A program made the translations under genes and the position numbers. DNA of 64,000 nt from Pseudogracilibacillus auburnensis (lineage in GTDB: Bacteria; Bacillota; Bacilli; Bacillales; Amphibacillaceae). Positions 43,614 to 52,647 of the stretch are shown here, in pieces. The DNA is taken from contig NZ_QJJQ01000001.1 in assembly GCF_003201975.1 (NCBI RefSeq), positions 124,001-188,000 of the forward strand, read 5' to 3'. The notes beneath the pieces were generated by a model, which did no database searches, had not been told where the DNA came from, and saw only the letters and a list, made by a program, of their open reading frames with translations. Each line of letters opens with the position of its first letter. Position 1 is the stretch's first letter.

Positions 43614-45074
43614 ATGATTACTTTAGTAGATGTTGTTGTCGTTATTGTCTATCTCGCTATCATGGTCGTCATCGGATTGATCGCTTCAAAACGAATAAAA
43701 CATAAAGATGACTATGTGTTAGCAGGAAAACGAATGGGGTATAGTGTGACAATTGGAACACTTGTAGCGACGATGATTGGAACAGCGGCAACAATGGGGA
43801 CAGCGGCGATGGGCTATGAGTATGGGATGATTTTAGTTTGGCAAGCAATCGCTATTTTTGTCGGTTATATCATCGTCGGGATGTTGGCGAAAAAGATAAG
43901 GAAAACGGGAAAATGGTATATTCCAGATATAATGGCTGAGCGGTATGGGGAGTCTGCAAAAGTTTTCACAACGATTATTTTAGCTATTGCAGTTACAGCA
44001 ATTTTTGGTGCACAAATTATTGCTATGGGGCTTATATTTAATTTAGTTGGGAATTCACTTGGCATCAGTTATACGACTGCAATAGTTATCGTTGGTGTCA
44101 TTCTTGTCCTGTATACTTTTATTGGCGGGATGATCGCAGTTGCATATACCGATTTCATCCAATTAATTATTATTTTAGTTCTGTTTGTACTTGTTTTACC
44201 CATTTATGTATTTACAGATGGAATTACATTTTCTGACCTAAGACAAACAGTTGACCCTGAAATGTGGAGCGTTTGGTCAGGATTACCATTTTTGTTTGTT
44301 GTAGGAATTATTGCGACGTATCTTCCGGGAATTATTATTGATCAAACAATTTGGCAACGAGTAATGGCTAGTAAAGATGAAAAGGTCGCAAAATTTAGTT
44401 CTTTTATAAGTGGGGGGATCTTTCTATTTTATTCAATCGTCATCTTACTTTTAGGGATCACTGCTTCTGTTATTATTCCACAATTAACAAATAAGGATGA
44501 AGCAATACCGCAATTGATCATTAGTTATTTACCAAACGGCTTAATTGGACTAGGACTTGTAGCAATTTTAGCTGTAGCAATGTCCACAGCAAGTAGCACA
44601 TTATTAATTGCCGGTGTCGTCATTACCAAAGATGTGATTCCAGCTGTAATGAAAAAATCCTTATCTTATGAACAAGACTTAAAAGCGTCTCGAATTGTGA
44701 CATTAATACTTGGAGCAGCGGGAATTGTCATTGCATTAACCTTTAGTGGTTTATTTGGTCTAATGATGCTAGCCTATGCGATTTTTACAGCGACATTATT
44801 TTTTCCCATTATTTTTGCACTGTTTTGGGAAAAAGCGACGAAAAAAGGTGCTTTTTGGAGTATCATCATTAGTTCGATCATTTTAATTGTCCTGTACGGG
44901 TTGGATAAGCCGTTGGATGTGGAACCAATCTTACCAGCTATCATCATTAATTTAGGGTTGATGTGGATCATTAGTTTACTAACGTATCAAAAAGATACAG
45001 CAACAAAGCCTGTATTTCGAGATGAAAGGAAAGAAAAAGAGTTAGAAAGAAATATTCAGGCAAAAATGAAATAA
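43614..45074 (+). CDS. Sodium:solute symporter family transporter
   Basis: This Na+-coupled symporter (486 aa, about 13 segments) of the SSS family would import the carboxylate or amine that the preceding CoA ligase activates. Family blocks are DDYVLAGKRMGYSVTIGTLVATMIG at the N-terminus, FIGGMIAVAYTDFIQ in the middle and WQRVMASKDEKVAKFSS. The first 28 codons of the longest frame overlap the ligase end and lack a ribosome binding site; AAGGAGAG lies 5 bases before ATG 43614. Confidence 0.88.
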   Translation: MITLVDVVVVIVYLAIMVVIGLIASKRIKHKDDYVLAGKRMGYSVTIGTLVATMIGTAATMGTAAMGYEYGMILVWQAIAIFVGYIIVGMLAKKIRKTGKWYIPDIMAERYGESAKVFTTIILAIAVTAIFGAQIIAMGLIFNLVGNSLGISYTTAIVIVGVILVLYTFIGGMIAVAYTDFIQLIIILVLFVLVLPIYVFTDGITFSDLRQTVDPEMWSVWSGLPFLFVVGIIATYLPGIIIDQTIWQRVMASKDEKVAKFSSFISGGIFLFYSIVILLLGITASVIIPQLTNKDEAIPQLIISYLPNGLIGLGLVAILAVAMSTASSTLLIAGVVITKDVIPAVMKKSLSYEQDLKASRIVTLILGAAGIVIALTFSGLFGLMMLAYAIFTATLFFPIIFALFWEKATKKGAFWSIIISSIILIVLYGLDKPLDVEPILPAIIINLGLMWIISLLTYQKDTATKPVFRDERKEKELERNIQAKMK

Positions 45075-45229
45075 GGGGTGGGTAAGTGTAAAAATAATGG
45101 ATTAAAAGCAATTAAAAAGGAAATAAACACCTTACATATATTTCTTCTAAATAAAGGTCTAAAGACTAAAATCCTCAAGATAAACATAACACATGTAAAA
45201 ACTTCATTTGTAGATCAAAAAAAGGGGTA

Positions 45230-45550
45230 TTTATTTGCAGATAAGGAAGGATCAAACATTCTTACTGCTCACTGTCTAAAAGCGCGACGTCTTGGGACTA
45301 GACTTTCGTTTTTCCCATCCCAAAACACGTGTCGCGGGCGCCAGTACTAGCACATCCTGGGACTGGGACTGCGATTACTCGTCCCATCGGAGAGATTTTG
45401 TGCAATCGTTCGTCCCATCGAAAAGCTTTTGGGACTGCGATAAAATCTCGTCTCGTCGAAGACTTTTGCGACCGCGATCACTCGTCGCAAGAAACATTGT
45501 GCATCGTACTGCAACAAGGCTTGTGATAAGCCAATTTTTCTAATGGTACA
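45230..45550 (+). repeat. Hairpin-unit repeat within a leader-like element
   Basis: It starts GCAGATAAGGAAGGATC with TTCTTACTGC and ends ATAAGCCAATTTTTCTAATGG, the same borders as the element at 54155. Between them lie five or more GTCCC/GGGAC or GCGAC/GTCGC units, including GTCCCATCGAAAAGCTTTTGGGAC, which makes a near-perfect hairpin. It fills the gap before the PLP-like gene. An ORF-like frame at 45078-45350 is not a gene. Confidence 0.75.
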
Positions 45551-45632
45551 TGCTTTAGCTAATTAAAAAGGAAAAGTGGGAAACGAGAAAGTTTTAAGGG
45601 AATACGAGTTTATATAGATGGAGGTTTATCAG

Positions 45633-46628
45633 TTGAAAATGAAAACAATGCCAAGAATAAAAATCGGAAATCTTCCGACAAAAATACATCGGTTAGATCG
45701 GCTTACGGAAATGTTCGACGGTCCTCAATTATATATAAAAAGAGATGATAAGAAGAGGATTGCTTTTGGTGTAAATAAGGTGAGACAATTAGAATTTTTA
45801 ATGGCTAATGCAGTAAATAATGGGGCAGAACTAATTATCACCTCTGGTAATTTGCAATCAAATCATATTCGGCAAACAGTGTCAACAGCCGCCCGATTCG
45901 GTTTAAAGCCTGTCGTTGTTATTACAGAAGCAGAATCAAAAATTCCAGAAGACTGTTACTTGTTTAAGGAATCTTATAGAACGGAAATGTATCTTATTAA
46001 TGTTACAAACGAAGATTCCGTTCAAAAGATCGCAAACATTTGTGATGAGAAAGTACAAGAAATTAAAAAGTATTATGAAAATAAAGGGATGAAAGCCTGT
46101 ATTATACCGAGGAAAATCGAAGGAACTCCAACTGGTGTTTGTGATCTATTAGAAATTTCTAAGCAAATTAAACAGAAAAAATTGAACATTAATTACATTG
46201 TGAAAGCAGTCGATTCTGCTAATGCATATAGTGCATTTCTGTTGGCTAATAAACTATTTAAAACAGGTTTAAGATCGATTGGTATAAGTGTTTCGAATGA
46301 GGCAGAAAAAGATCGGTGGCAAGTATTCAAACAATTTGACGAAGCCAAAAAGCATCTAGGATTAGATATAGAAATAAAAGAGGAAGAAATCCAAATTTTT
46401 AATTCAATTGGCTATAATTGTGTTCTTCCAAATGAACCAGGTGTGCATGCAATAAAATTATTAGCGGATAAAGAAGCGATATTTTTAGATCATTATCATA
46501 CTGGTAAAGCGATGGCAGGGCTTTTTAACTTGATTAAAAAAGGTTATTTTCAAAAAGATGATGGTGTACTATTTTTGCATCCTGGCGAATTACCAGCATT
46601 ATTCGCACAAGAAAATAATTTACTTTAG
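45633..46628 (+). CDS. Divergent PLP fold-type II protein (ACC deaminase / D-cysteine desulfhydrase family)
   Basis: This 331-aa protein clearly belongs to the 1-aminocyclopropane-1-carboxylate deaminase / D-cysteine desulfhydrase family. It has KRDD then GVNKVRQLEFL with the PLP lysine at K49, and SGNLQSNHIRQTVSTAARFGL. But normally strict elements are changed: GGNK is GVNK, the PLP-phosphate loop GSGGT is replaced around KAVDSANAYSAF, and the C-terminal HTGG is HPGE. Cofactor binding may be lost or altered, so the annotated family activities should not be assumed. GGAGG is 8 bases before TTG 45633. A strong terminator follows. Confidence 0.78.
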   Translation: MKMKTMPRIKIGNLPTKIHRLDRLTEMFDGPQLYIKRDDKKRIAFGVNKVRQLEFLMANAVNNGAELIITSGNLQSNHIRQTVSTAARFGLKPVVVITEAESKIPEDCYLFKESYRTEMYLINVTNEDSVQKIANICDEKVQEIKKYYENKGMKACIIPRKIEGTPTGVCDLLEISKQIKQKKLNINYIVKAVDSANAYSAFLLANKLFKTGLRSIGISVSNEAEKDRWQVFKQFDEAKKHLGLDIEIKEEEIQIFNSIGYNCVLPNEPGVHAIKLLADKEAIFLDHYHTGKAMAGLFNLIKKGYFQKDDGVLFLHPGELPALFAQENNLL

Positions 46629-46640
46629 ATTGTTTGGTAA

Positions 46641-46675
46641 AAATCCCCACCTCATAGTTTGAGGTGGGATTTTTT
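46641..46675 (+). terminator. Rho-independent terminator
   Basis: AAATCCCCACCTCA pairs with TGAGGTGGGATTT (46660-46672), with one bulge, followed by T residues. Confidence 0.85.
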
Positions 46676-46854
46676 ATGATTAATCTAAAAATAGCACGAA
46701 AAGTAGCTAAATTAGGGTGTTTTTAACTACGCTAGGTAAAATAAAATGTTAATATTTTAATCGAAATAGGAAAAAAGTGATATTATAGTACAAAAGTATT
46801 ATTTTTAGCCGATATATATAGTAACAAACGAATTTCCATGAGGGGGAATGGAGC

Positions 46855-47577
46855 ATGCATCTTTCCAAGAGAACGATTTCCATCGTATTAATAGAAAAAC
46901 ATACATTATTTAGACAAAGTATTAGAAAAATTTTGGAACTAGACGCTGCGTTTAACGTCATTGCAGAAGGAGAAACGAGACAAGACGCATTGCAACTTGT
47001 AAAAAAATATCGTCCTAATATCATTTTGCTTGATATTAATAGTATTAAAACAAATGAATTAATCGATATTAAAACCATTAAAAGAATAGCTCCTGAAACA
47101 AAAATAGTAATTTTATCTAGTCAGGACGATGACAATCATATGATTGTGGCATTAAAAATGGGTGCTACCGGCTATGTATTAAAGGAAATGAATTCCGAAA
47201 CTTTCATTACAGCGATCAAAGCCGTACAACTTGGAAGGTATTGGTTTCACCCGCATGTCACTCATTTATTAATCAAAGAGTATTATTATCTTATTCGTGA
47301 AACGTTTAGTACTCCTATAAACGACGATCAAAAACCAATTAAACCACTCGATTTATTTACAACTCGAGAATATGACGTATTAAAATTACTGGCTAGAGGT
47401 TATAGCAATAAAGTAATTGCTGAAAAATTGGCTATTACAAGCTACACAGTTAGTAGCCATGTAAGAAATATTTTGAAGAAAAGTCGTGCAAATGATCGGA
47501 CACATGCGGTCGTGAAGGCGATTGAAAATGGTTGGGTGACAATCGAACGTAAAACCGAATCTACTGGAAGTGATTGA
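46855..47577 (+). CDS. NarL/LuxR-type response regulator, DegU-like, orphan
   Basis: This two-domain regulator (240 aa) has a receiver at about residues 8-125 and a C-terminal LuxR-type HTH at about 170-232 (TTREYDVLKLLARGYSNKVIAEKL, SSHVRNILKK). The phospho-acceptor D60 (LLDIN), the serine in ILSSQ and the lysine in YVLKEM are kept. The acidic pair that binds Mg2+ (usually DD) is E14-K15, so phosphorylation may be weak or absent. There is no histidine kinase next to it. GAGGGGGA precedes the ATG. Confidence 0.85.
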   Translation: MHLSKRTISIVLIEKHTLFRQSIRKILELDAAFNVIAEGETRQDALQLVKKYRPNIILLDINSIKTNELIDIKTIKRIAPETKIVILSSQDDDNHMIVALKMGATGYVLKEMNSETFITAIKAVQLGRYWFHPHVTHLLIKEYYYLIRETFSTPINDDQKPIKPLDLFTTREYDVLKLLARGYSNKVIAEKLAITSYTVSSHVRNILKKSRANDRTHAVVKAIENGWVTIERKTESTGSD

Positions 47578-47789
47578 TTGAAGTAAGATGTTTTTATCTA
47601 CATCCATCAACACATTTCATTCATTTTTGAATATTTCAAAAGATACTAGCGAAGATGCCAATTATGTCATCCTCCTTCCCCTAAATTTGTATACGCATAC
47701 AAAAAAGTGATCTGTCTGACTGTAAATGCCTAATCAGGTGATTTTTCCCTAGCAAATAGCTTGATCGATTATTAGTGAAGAAATATTGA

Positions 47790-47818
47790 TTGACAAAATA
47801 ATTCTGATAATCTAAAAT
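47790..47818 (+). promoter_or_regulatory. Promoter of the ribose operon
   Basis: TTGACA (47790-47795), a 17-base spacer, then TAAAAT (47813-47818). The first RbsR-type palindrome begins 9 bases downstream, covering the likely transcription start. Confidence 0.7.
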
Positions 47819-47826
47819 CATCAATA

Positions 47827-47840
47827 TGAAACATGTTACA
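47827..47840. promoter_or_regulatory. Candidate RbsR operator 1
   Basis: TGAAACATGTTACA is a near-perfect palindrome sharing the AACATGTT core with the site at 47885. Confidence 0.6.
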
Positions 47841-47884
47841 TAAAAAACATAACCTTTTGCTTACAATTTTTTAAAACTTAAATG

Positions 47885-47898
47885 TGGAACATGTTCCA
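47885..47898. promoter_or_regulatory. Candidate RbsR operator 2
   Basis: TGGAACATGTTCCA is a perfect 14-base palindrome between the promoter and the rbsR start. With the first site, centred 58 bases away, it could support cooperative binding of the LacI-family repressor encoded just downstream. Confidence 0.65.
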
Positions 47899-47940
47899 TA
47901 GATGATTATTTTAAATCTGTTAAATAAAGGTGGATTAGTG

Positions 47941-48924
47941 TTGAAGAGTATGAGAGATATTGCGAGAGAAGCTGGTGTTAGCCTCGCTACAGTGTCAAGG
48001 TATATTAATAAAAATGGTTATGTTAGTGAAGAAGCAAAAAAGAAAATTGAAAAAATAGTGAAACAAACTAATTACACACCGAATGAGTTAGCAAGAGCAA
48101 TTTTTTCAAAAAACTCCAAAATTATTGGTCTGCTTGTTCCGAATATTTCGAACCCATATTTTAATGAATTAGCGTTAATTATTGAAGAATATGTTAGTAA
48201 ACATGGTTATTCTATCTTTTTATGTAATACAAACGACGATCCTACTAAAGAAAGAGAATACATTAATGTTTTACAAGGTCATCGAGTAGCGGGGATTTTC
48301 ACTGTACGGGCTCAATGCAAAAAAGAGTATGAATTATTTACAGTTCCAGTGGTTTCTTTTGAAAGTATCATTTCAGACGATATTGTTACGATTGTAACAG
48401 ATAACTATCAAGGCGGAAAACTTGCTTTTGATCATTTAAAAAGCAATGGATGTAATCATCTTCTCCATATTACTGGACTTGACTTTTCAAAAGCAGTGCA
48501 TGATCGATATCAGGGATTTTTAGACGAAGCAAAGAAGGAAGGAATGTCTGTCGATATCATTCGCTTTGAAAGTGATTTTCAACGTAAAATGCTTGAAGCA
48601 AATATTAAAACATTAGAAAACATTGAAAAATATGATGGCGTTTTCGTCTTTAATGATATCGCTGCAGCAACGGTTATTCGTTATTTTAAACAAAAGAATG
48701 TCCACATCCCGGATGAAGTTCAAGTTATTGGTTTTGATAATAGTTATATTGGTGAGTTTTTATTTCCTTCATTAACGACAATTGAACAGTCTGTGCAAGA
48801 AGTCGGCAACAAAATGGCTGATGCTCTTATTCATTTAATTAATGGAGAAACAATAGAAAATAAAATAATCATGATTCAGCCTAATGTTTTAGTTCGTGAA
48901 TCAACCAAGGCAAAAAAGGAATGA
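47941..48924 (+). CDS. rbsR: Ribose operon repressor RbsR (LacI family)
   Basis: This LacI-family repressor (327 aa) has an N-terminal HTH in MRDIAREAGVSLATVSRYINKNGYVSEE with the hinge region after it, then a periplasmic-binding-protein-like effector domain (LVPNISNPYFNELA, GFDNSYIGEFLFPSLTTIEQ). Position at the head of rbsACB defines it as RbsR. AAAGGTGG is 7 bases before TTG 47941, preferred over the ATG at 47902 that would add 13 residues. Two palindromes upstream suggest that it represses its own operon. Confidence 0.9.
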   Translation: MKSMRDIAREAGVSLATVSRYINKNGYVSEEAKKKIEKIVKQTNYTPNELARAIFSKNSKIIGLLVPNISNPYFNELALIIEEYVSKHGYSIFLCNTNDDPTKEREYINVLQGHRVAGIFTVRAQCKKEYELFTVPVVSFESIISDDIVTIVTDNYQGGKLAFDHLKSNGCNHLLHITGLDFSKAVHDRYQGFLDEAKKEGMSVDIIRFESDFQRKMLEANIKTLENIEKYDGVFVFNDIAAATVIRYFKQKNVHIPDEVQVIGFDNSYIGEFLFPSLTTIEQSVQEVGNKMADALIHLINGETIENKIIMIQPNVLVRESTKAKKE

Positions 48925-48950
48925 ATTAGCTTTGTAAGGAGGGTTAGCAA

Positions 48951-50435
48951 GTGGAACTAGAAATGTCAGGTATTCATAAAAGTTTTGGTGCTGTACAGGT
49001 TCTAAAGAATGCCCAAATAAAAGTAGGAAAGAAAGAAATTCATGCATTAATGGGTGAAAATGGAGCTGGAAAATCTACACTGATGAAAATTTTAACGGGT
49101 GTTTATTCGAAAGATGCCGGTACCATTAAAATCAATGGAGAACTTCAAGAGTTTCAGTCTATTAAAGATAGTGAACAGAAGAAAATTGCCTTCATCCATC
49201 AAGAATTAAACCTACTAAACGAAATGAGTATCGTTGATAATATGTTTTTGGGCAAAGAGATGAAGAAGAAGTTTGGCATTCTTCATCAAAAACAAATGAC
49301 GAAATTAGTGAAGGAAAAATTGCAATTGCTTGGTCTTGATGTAAGCCCAAAGACATTGATTAAAAACATCGCAGTCGGGGAACGACAACTCGTTGAAATT
49401 GCTAAGGCACTTTTAATGGATGCAGAGTTAATTATTATGGATGAACCTACTGCTGCTTTGACAGATAAAGAGATTGATTTACTCTTTCAGATTATTAGAG
49501 ATTTAAGGGATAAAGGTGTTTCCTTTATTTATATTTCACACAGAATGGAAGAAATATTTGAATTATGTGATGAAATAACCGTTATGCGAGATGGCTCATT
49601 CATTAGCCAAAAAAGTACGAAAGATACCTCTTTCAATGAAATTGTGAAAATGATGGTAGGTTATGATTTGGATGACCGTTTTCCAAGAGTAGAGGTTGAT
49701 CCGGGTGAAACGATTATGTCTGTTCGAGGGCTAACCAAAGAAGGAAAGTTTGAGGATATTCATTTTGATTTGAAAAAAGGAGAAGTTTTAGGTTTTTCAG
49801 GGTTAATGGGATCTGGACGTACCGATGTGATGCATGCGATTTTTGGGAGTGTTCCTTTTGACAGTGGGACAATTTCTGTTGATGGAAAAGAAGTAAAAAT
49901 TGATTCACCGATCAAGGCGAAAAATTTAGGTATCGGACTAATCACTGAAGATCGGAAACACGAAGGATTAATTTTGGACTTTTCGGTTGCAGACAATATG
50001 GTGTTACCATCAATTAAAAATTTTACTCACAAAAAGCTTGTTCAACCGAAAAAAATTGCTAGTTCCGTAGCTGAATATATTCAAAAGTTAAATGTTAGAA
50101 CGCCAAATCAAACGATTGAAACAAAGAAATTGAGTGGTGGAAATCAACAAAAAATTGTTATTGCTAAATGGTTATTGACTAATCCTAAAATATTAATTTT
50201 AGATGAACCGACTAGAGGGGTAGATGTTGGGGCGAAAAAAGAGATTTATGGAATCATTAATCGTTTAAAAGAAGCCGGGGTAGCAATTATTGTCGTTTCT
50301 AGTGAACTGCCTGAGGTTTTAGGTATTTGTGATCGAATTGTTGTGATGCATGAAAAACGAATTAAAAAAATTATCCCGAGGGAAGAGGCAACACAAGAAA
50401 TAGTTATGGAATATGCGACTGGAGGAGGGGAATAA
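48951..50435 (+). CDS. rbsA: Ribose ABC transporter ATP-binding protein RbsA
   Basis: This duplicated ATPase (494 aa) powers ribose uptake. The first nucleotide-binding domain has Walker A GENGAGKST and Walker B LIIMDEPTAALT. The second (from about residue 250) has the degenerate Walker A GLMGSGRTD normal for this family, and then LSGGNQQK and LDEPTRGVDVG. The GTG start has GGAGGG 7 bases upstream. It precedes rbsC by 3 bases. RbsD, often found before rbsA, is absent here. Confidence 0.94.
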   Translation: MELEMSGIHKSFGAVQVLKNAQIKVGKKEIHALMGENGAGKSTLMKILTGVYSKDAGTIKINGELQEFQSIKDSEQKKIAFIHQELNLLNEMSIVDNMFLGKEMKKKFGILHQKQMTKLVKEKLQLLGLDVSPKTLIKNIAVGERQLVEIAKALLMDAELIIMDEPTAALTDKEIDLLFQIIRDLRDKGVSFIYISHRMEEIFELCDEITVMRDGSFISQKSTKDTSFNEIVKMMVGYDLDDRFPRVEVDPGETIMSVRGLTKEGKFEDIHFDLKKGEVLGFSGLMGSGRTDVMHAIFGSVPFDSGTISVDGKEVKIDSPIKAKNLGIGLITEDRKHEGLILDFSVADNMVLPSIKNFTHKKLVQPKKIASSVAEYIQKLNVRTPNQTIETKKLSGGNQQKIVIAKWLLTNPKILILDEPTRGVDVGAKKEIYGIINRLKEAGVAIIVVSSELPEVLGICDRIVVMHEKRIKKIIPREEATQEIVMEYATGGGE

Positions 50436-50438
50436 AAA

Positions 50439-51377
50439 ATGAAAAAAATTGGAAGTCTTTATGATAAGTATGGAACGATAGTTGTTCTACTCGTATTAGT
50501 ATTAATTGTCACTTCAATTAACCCTAAGTTTATGACGATGTACAATATTTTAAACGTATTTAGACAAGTTTCTATTAATGGCTTAATTGCATTTGGAATG
50601 ACGTTTGTTATTTTAACTGCTGGTATTGACCTTTCTGTTGGTGCAATTTTAGGCTTAACTGGAATGATTTTAGGGTTAATGATCACATCAGGAACGCCTG
50701 ACTTTATTGCCATTGTCGCCGTATTACTAATGGGTGCTCTATTAGGATTATTTAACGGGGTCTTAATTTCAAAAATTAAATTACAAGCATTTATCGTTAC
50801 ACTTGCGACGATGACAGCATTTCGTGGGATTACAATGATTATTTCAGATGGTATTCCTGCGATGAATGTAACAAGTAACGCACCAATTCTAGACTTTTTT
50901 AGTCAAGGTAGTGTGCTCGGAATTCCGTTTCCGATGATTTTATTTATTGCCTCATTTCTAATTTTATTAGTACTTCTTCAAAATACATCATTTGGTAGAG
51001 GGGTATATGCCATTGGAGGGAATGAAGAAGTTGCCAGGCTTTCTTCCATACCAACCGATAGGATTAAAACGATGGTGTATGTTATTAGTGGTTTTATGTC
51101 CTCATTAGCTGGAGTGATTCTCACATCGAGATTAAGTTCATCACAGCCTACAGCAGGGATGACATTTGAGTTAGATGCAATCGCTGCAGTTGTTATTGGT
51201 GGTACAAGCCTGTTAGGTGGTAGAGGAAGACTTTTTGGTACATTTATTGGCGTATTAATAATTGGTGTTTTAAATAATGGGCTAAATATTATTGGAGTAT
51301 CAGCGTTTTATCAACAATTCATTAAAGGGGTTGTTATTTTACTTGCCGTTATATTAGATCGAAAAAACTCACAATAG
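50439..51377 (+). CDS. rbsC: Ribose ABC transporter permease RbsC
   Basis: This membrane permease (312 aa, about 8-10 segments) belongs to the BPD_transp_2 family. Conserved blocks are FGMTFVILTAGIDLSVGAIL near residue 50, YAIGGNEEVARLSSI and AVVIGGTSLLGGRGRLFGTF in the C-terminal half, where the ATPase docks. GGAGGAGGGGA precedes the ATG. It lies between rbsA and rbsB in the usual order. Confidence 0.94.
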   Translation: MKKIGSLYDKYGTIVVLLVLVLIVTSINPKFMTMYNILNVFRQVSINGLIAFGMTFVILTAGIDLSVGAILGLTGMILGLMITSGTPDFIAIVAVLLMGALLGLFNGVLISKIKLQAFIVTLATMTAFRGITMIISDGIPAMNVTSNAPILDFFSQGSVLGIPFPMILFIASFLILLVLLQNTSFGRGVYAIGGNEEVARLSSIPTDRIKTMVYVISGFMSSLAGVILTSRLSSSQPTAGMTFELDAIAAVVIGGTSLLGGRGRLFGTFIGVLIIGVLNNGLNIIGVSAFYQQFIKGVVILLAVILDRKNSQ

Positions 51378-51432
51378 TTAAAGCAAAACTTGCTTTTCAC
51401 TATATATTTAATCATTTAAGGGGGAATTGGAA

Positions 51433-52389
51433 ATGAAAAGAATATCACTTTTCGTTTTAGCTTTATTGTTAATAGTACTCAGTGCTTGTGGAAGTGGAAA
51501 TGATAAAGGAGATAATGAGGGCGAAGCAACAAATGATGATGGTGGAAACGGTGGAACAATCGCGCTTTTAATGGCCGATTTAGGTAACCCATTTTTCCAC
51601 GTGTTAAGTGATGCAGTTGAAGAACAAGGGAAAGAACTTGGATATGAAGTGCTAGTATATGATGGACAAAATGATGCATCTAAACAACCTTCTCAAGTAG
51701 AGGATGCTTTACAGCAAGGTGTTGATGCGATCATTATTAACCCGGCAGATGAGTCATCTACGGCAAACGCTTTAAAAGATGCAATTGCACAAGATATTCC
51801 TGTTGTTACGGTTGATAGAGAAGTTGATATAGAAGGAATTCTATCTTACTTAGTGACGGATAATACAAAAGGTGGAGAATTAGTTGGTAAATGGTTAGAG
51901 GAAAAAATGCCAGAAGGTGGTAAAGTCATCCATATGGAAGGTATTATCGGAACTGCACCACAACGTGAACGTGGGGGCGGATTTTTAAGTGTCATTGATC
52001 CAGCTCAAAATAGTGATAGTAAGTTTACGATTCTTGATACTGCAGTAGGTGAGTTTTCCATGGCACCTGCAGAAGCTGCCATGTCAGATATGTTATCTAA
52101 ACACGATGATATTGACGTTGTTTTTGCACAGAATGATACGATGGCTGTCGGTGTCGTACGTGCAATAGAAACTGCTGGTAGAGAAGATGACGGCATTCTT
52201 GTTCTAGGTTTTGACGGTGCAAAAGAAGCATATGACTTAATTGATGAAGGAAAAATGGCTGCTACAGCAGTACAAGACTTCGAATTTATCGGTGCAGAAG
52301 CTGTTAATTATGTAGATACTTATTTAAAAGATGGTACAAAACCTGAAGAAGAAGTATTAGTTGATGTCTTTATGTCAGATGAAAAGTAA
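51433..52389 (+). CDS. rbsB: Ribose ABC transporter substrate-binding lipoprotein RbsB
   Basis: This is an extracellular sugar-binding lipoprotein (318 aa). The signal peptide ends in the lipobox LSACG near residue 18, after a basic start MKR and a hydrophobic stretch. An acidic, glycine-rich linker follows. The mature part is a type I periplasmic-binding fold (LMADLGNPFFHVL, INPADESSTANALKDA, FAQNDTMAVGVVRAIE). AAGGGGGAA is 8 bases before ATG 51433. A terminator follows 18 bases after the stop, so binding protein is likely to be the most abundant product. Confidence 0.93.
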   Translation: MKRISLFVLALLLIVLSACGSGNDKGDNEGEATNDDGGNGGTIALLMADLGNPFFHVLSDAVEEQGKELGYEVLVYDGQNDASKQPSQVEDALQQGVDAIIINPADESSTANALKDAIAQDIPVVTVDREVDIEGILSYLVTDNTKGGELVGKWLEEKMPEGGKVIHMEGIIGTAPQRERGGGFLSVIDPAQNSDSKFTILDTAVGEFSMAPAEAAMSDMLSKHDDIDVVFAQNDTMAVGVVRAIETAGREDDGILVLGFDGAKEAYDLIDEGKMAATAVQDFEFIGAEAVNYVDTYLKDGTKPEEEVLVDVFMSDEK

Positions 52390-52407
52390 CTATCGTTAAA
52401 TTGGAAG

Positions 52408-52430
52408 GCTCCAATCTTTGGAGCTTTTTT
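52408..52430 (+). terminator. Internal terminator after rbsB
   Basis: GCTCCAA (52408-52414) pairs with TTGGAGC (52418-52424), followed by six T. Downstream kinase genes would be reached by read-through or from an unseen promoter in 52431-52647; I see no convincing one there. Confidence 0.75.
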
Positions 52431-52647
52431 ACATTATAATAGTAGACAAGGATTTTGAAGATCGCTATAGTTGAACATGAATTCATATAACATTTTTACA
52501 AGAGTCCATTTCATAAATGCTATTTCCAAGGATAAATCCGATGACACATGGAAGAAATCTTCATCTTCGTTGTCCGGATTTTGAACGGAAATATTGAAAT
52601 TGATTGCAAACATACTTAGTTAGGTGAAAGTGGCGGGAGTGATTTTA

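Noticed and set aside
45078-45350. 90-codon open frame after the symporter
   Set aside because: The second half lies in hairpin repeats, the ribosome binding context is poor, and the protein has no family features.
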